Source: ZC4RG20 sp035760685 (GTDB lineage Bacteria > Pseudomonadota > Gammaproteobacteria > Steroidobacterales > Rariloculaceae). From it: a stretch of 9,591 bases of DNA. The stretch covers positions 1 to 9,591 of the forward strand of contig DASTSM010000085.1 of NCBI GenBank assembly GCA_035760685.1, in the 5' to 3' direction. The translations under genes were made by a program, and so were the position numbers. This document shows, piece after piece, positions 6,941 to 9,591 of this stretch. The number at the start of each line of letters is the position of its first letter. The first letter of the stretch is position 1. A model generated the notes under the pieces. That model saw only the letters and a list, made by a program, of their open reading frames with translations, had not been told where the DNA came from and ran no database searches.

Positions 6941-9591
6941 CTAGAACCGGAACTCCGCTCCGACGACGTAGCGCCGGCCGAGATGGATCGCGTTGTGCAG
7001 CGTCAGCCCCGTCGAGCTCGGAATGCTGCGGCCCACGTCCGTCGGGATGATCGGCGGGTTCTCGTCGAACAGGTTCGTGACGTTCAGGAATGCGTTCCAG
7101 CTCCTACCCTGCCGCGCACCTCCCGTGTACTGAACGACGAGGTTGGTGTAATCGACCGAGTCGATGGTGTTGTCGTCGATGTCGACGCCTTCGACCCAGA
7201 GCACGTTGAGCAGCGTGCTGTCGATCCACCGGTTCTGCAGGTTGAAGCCCCAGGGCCCGACTCGGTAGCTCAGTGTCGCCGTCGTCGTCCACTCCGGAAA
7301 CTCGCCCGACCCCGCCCGATCGAGCTTGGTGCCGCCGAGCGGCGTCGTCGAGTTTTCCCCGAGATATCCGGCGAGGAAGCGCAGCGACAGCGACTCGGGC
7401 TGATTCCCGAACCAATCCGGCTCCGCCTGGTACGTGAGCTCGATATCCGTGCCGCTGACCTTCGCGTTGTCGATGTTCACGAGGACGTTCGACACGCGTG
7501 TGATCGTGTTGGTCGACGGGTCGCGCTCGATGAGCGCGCATTCCGACTGGATCTGCTCGATGTAGCAGTCGTCGACGATGCGCTGCGTGCCGAGGCTGCC
7601 GATGGTCTCCGAGAGATCGATGTTGTAGTAGTCCGCGGAGAAGGCGAGCCCGGGGAGCGCTCGCGGCTGGTAGACGAAGCCGAACGTGTACGTATCGGCT
7701 TCTTCGGCCTCGAGATTCGGGTTGCCGCCCGAGTTGACCGTGATGGAGACGCTCTGGTTGCCCCGGAGCGGATCGTCGACGGTGCCGCCTCCGCCGTTGA
7801 AATCGAACAGCTCCTGGAAGCTCGGCTCCCGCGCGTCGCGCGACAAGGTCGCGCGAAACCGGAAGCTCTGCGTGAGCTGCGAATCGAACCCGGCCTTCCA
7901 GGTTACGAGCGGCCCCGTCGCGGAGTAGTCCGAATACCGCGCGGCGAGGCTCAGATTGAGCCGTTTCGCGAGCGGAACGAACGTTTCTCCGAAGAGCTCC
8001 CAGACCTCGAAATCGCCTGCGAAGGTCGACAGCACCGAGAATTGATGCAGGTTCGGGCTGCCGCCCGTAAAGCCCGGGGAAATGCCGCGAATGCCGAGGT
8101 TCGGCGCATTTCTCGGCATGCCCAATGACGTGATCTCGAGCGGGTAGCCGACCTGATTCATGTCCTCCTTCCGGTAGTTGCCGCCGACGGAGAACGAGAC
8201 GCCGCCGGGACGCCAGCCCTCGAACACGCTGCCGTTCAGCGCGACTTCCGCGAACTTTTGCGAGATCTGCGACTTGGCCCACTTGTCCGAAACGACGTAG
8301 GCCGCGGCCTCGGGAGAGACGTTGCCGTAGCCGAAGATGTCGAGCGGCACGCAATCCTGAATCGTGTCGTCGAGGCCGACCGGCGAGGCGATATGGCGAG
8401 GCCCCGTCGGAGACGGCACGAGCACGTCCTTGACCGAGTCCGCTAGCTCTTCGACCGTGGGGTTGTAGCGCTGCACGTTGCAGATGATCTCTCCGGTGCC
8501 GCGATCGGCCGCCGAGACCTCGTCGACGATTCCGTCGCCGTCCGCGTCGCGGCGATCCGCATAGACCTCGACCGCGTCCATGGCGAGGAACTCCCGATCG
8601 ACGCGCAGCAGGTTGTCGAGCATGTTCTCCTTGTCGCTCTTGCCGTACTGCACGAAGCTCGAAAGCGTCCAGTCGTTCGAGAGCTGCCTGTCGACGCCGA
8701 AGGAATAGATGCGTTGGATGATCTCGGTGCCGTCCGTGTAGTCGTCGCCGTAATTTTGCCGCCCCTCGATGGCGCCGTTCTTGTCCATGCGGAAGCTCGA
8801 CAGGCCCTCGTCCGTCATGGCCTGCCGAACCTCTTCGGGCAAAAAAGCGTTGTCGTCGAAAATCGTCGCGCGCCAGATGCCCATGAGGCTCGGGCCCAAA
8901 CCGCCGTTCACCTTGTGCTGATACGCGTAGTTCTCGCCCGTCATCGCGCGAAAAAACATCGACGTCCGGTCGTTGATGTCGTAGGAAACGTTCGCGAACA
9001 GATTGGTCTGCTGGACCTCGGCGCTCAGGATCGTGCGCTCCCCGAGGTTGGCAACCTCGAAGTCCGGCCCGCCGCTCGTCGACAACGTGCCTGTATTGAT
9101 AGCCGCGATCGGCCCGGGCTCGAACGGCTTCAACTTCGTGCCGTCGTCGATGAAGACGTACTGATCGTACGCGAAGCCCGGCTGATTGATCTTGCCGCCC
9201 GGCGTGAACTGCGTCGAATGCACGTTCGGCAGCACGAGCCGCTGAGGGTTCGTGCCCGGAGGGTCGGCCGCGCTCCAGGCGGGGTTCGTGACGTAGCCCC
9301 AACGGCCGAACCAGTCGCGGTCGTCGAGACCCGCGACGTGCCCTCTGATCTCGTCCTGATGGAACTCCTGCGCGGAGAACGTCAGGTGAATCTTGTCGCC
9401 CAAGGGCACGCCGCCCGTGAACGCGGCCTTCCAGTTGTCGCCGTCGCCGTAGCGCGTCTGTCCGCCTTGGACCTTCGCGTCGAAGCCCTCGTAGTCCGTG
9501 TTCAAAATGAAATTGACGACGCCCGAGAGCGCATCGGCGCCGTAGGCGGCGGAAGCCCCGCCCGTGACGACGTCGACGCGCTGCACGAGCG
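6941..9591 (-). CDS. TonB-dependent outer-membrane receptor (N-terminus beyond window)
   Basis: The visible 882 residues run from the end of the plug domain to the C-terminus. The first residues carry the plug signature VDVVTGGASAAYGADALSG followed by VVNFILN. The apparent first codon at 9586 is GTG, an internal valine; the frame continues open to the edge, so the signal peptide, TonB box and most of the plug are missing. The rest is a 22-strand-type barrel with family hallmarks: WKAGFDSQLTQSFRFRATLS, then RDxREPSFQELF (near visible residues 570-595), a YNIDLSETIG strand, a two-cysteine loop (DDCYIEQIQSEC), NVTNLFDENPP, and a C-terminal strand ending in EFRF, the usual aromatic outer-membrane signal. 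Such receptors import scarce ligands (ferric siderophores, cobalamin, glycans or others) using TonB-ExbBD energy. The visible part does not reveal the substrate. One extracellular-type loop carries a DADGDGIVDE calcium-site-like motif at 8519-8548. The gene converges on the plus-strand pair and is probably unrelated to it. Confidence 0.97.
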   Translation of the reverse strand, partial: LVQRVDVVTGGASAAYGADALSGVVNFILNTDYEGFDAKVQGGQTRYGDGDNWKAAFTGGVPLGDKIHLTFSAQEFHQDEIRGHVAGLDDRDWFGRWGYVTNPAWSAADPPGTNPQRLVLPNVHSTQFTPGGKINQPGFAYDQYVFIDDGTKLKPFEPGPIAAINTGTLSTSGGPDFEVANLGERTILSAEVQQTNLFANVSYDINDRTSMFFRAMTGENYAYQHKVNGGLGPSLMGIWRATIFDDNAFLPEEVRQAMTDEGLSSFRMDKNGAIEGRQNYGDDYTDGTEIIQRIYSFGVDRQLSNDWTLSSFVQYGKSDKENMLDNLLRVDREFLAMDAVEVYADRRDADGDGIVDEVSAADRGTGEIICNVQRYNPTVEELADSVKDVLVPSPTGPRHIASPVGLDDTIQDCVPLDIFGYGNVSPEAAAYVVSDKWAKSQISQKFAEVALNGSVFEGWRPGGVSFSVGGNYRKEDMNQVGYPLEITSLGMPRNAPNLGIRGISPGFTGGSPNLHQFSVLSTFAGDFEVWELFGETFVPLAKRLNLSLAARYSDYSATGPLVTWKAGFDSQLTQSFRFRATLSRDAREPSFQELFDFNGGGGTVDDPLRGNQSVSITVNSGGNPNLEAEEADTYTFGFVYQPRALPGLAFSADYYNIDLSETIGSLGTQRIVDDCYIEQIQSECALIERDPSTNTITRVSNVLVNIDNAKVSGTDIELTYQAEPDWFGNQPESLSLRFLAGYLGENSTTPLGGTKLDRAGSGEFPEWTTTATLSYRVGPWGFNLQNRWIDSTLLNVLWVEGVDIDDNTIDSVDYTNLVVQYTGGARQGRSWNAFLNVTNLFDENPPIIPTDVGRSIPSSTGLTLHNAIHLGRRYVVGAEFRF

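Noticed and set aside
7836..7856. Perfect 9-bp inverted repeat with a 3-base loop inside the TonB receptor gene
   Set aside because: It encodes the conserved RATLSRD motif and is built from CG-rich codons, so protein constraint plus composition explains it.
7104..9302. A 732-codon minus-strand open frame overlapping the TonB receptor in another frame
   Set aside because: It has Arg-rich low-complexity composition and no domain; it is a shadow of the receptor gene.
9584..9586. GTG as the start of the TonB receptor
   Set aside because: It encodes the Val within the conserved end of the plug domain. The real start lies beyond the window.

Overview
The window is GC-rich, with codon third positions overwhelmingly G or C. 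It holds three protein-coding genes, two of them cut by the window edges. All three products look like envelope proteins of a Gram-negative bacterium: a cysteine-bearing surface protein, a very large outer-membrane protein with OmpA-like peptidoglycan-binding domains, and a TonB-dependent receptor. A high-GC member of the Pseudomonadota is the most economical reading, and the families resemble those of Gammaproteobacteria. No rRNA or marker gene is present to fix the taxon.

Layout: (i) 1-1638, plus strand, is the C-terminal part of a secreted protein with a carboxypeptidase-regulatory/Cna-B-like domain, a DUF11 domain and an SdrD-B-like domain. (ii) 1635-6863, plus strand, is a complete 1742-residue protein. 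It has a signal peptide, three tandem OmpA-like modules, an intermediate beta-rich region, an Ala/Pro/Glu-rich linker, a small Ig-like domain and about 900 residues of predicted outer-membrane beta structure. Its GTG start overlaps the upstream stop by four bases (GTGA) and has a strong Shine-Dalgarno sequence, so the two genes are almost certainly one operon with coupled translation. (iii) 6864-6940 is a 77-bp convergent intergenic gap filled by a GC-rich hairpin that probably ends transcription from both sides. (iv) 6941-9591, minus strand, is most of a TonB-dependent receptor, whose N-terminus and upstream region lie beyond the right edge.

The most interesting part is the plus-strand pair. 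A surface protein with DUF11/SdrB-type domains is made together with an outer-membrane protein whose order (peptidoglycan-binding domains first, barrel last) is the reverse of classical OmpA. I infer that the second protein anchors, exports or displays the first across an outer membrane tethered to peptidoglycan. I know of no experimentally established function for such a pair. Within the OmpA array, copies 1 and 2 keep the ligand-binding Asp and Arg, while copy 3 has Gly in place of the Asp and has lost the C-terminal Asn-Arg-Arg motif. The TonB receptor is convergent and probably a separate transcription unit. No mobile elements, tRNAs, rRNAs or CRISPR arrays were seen.
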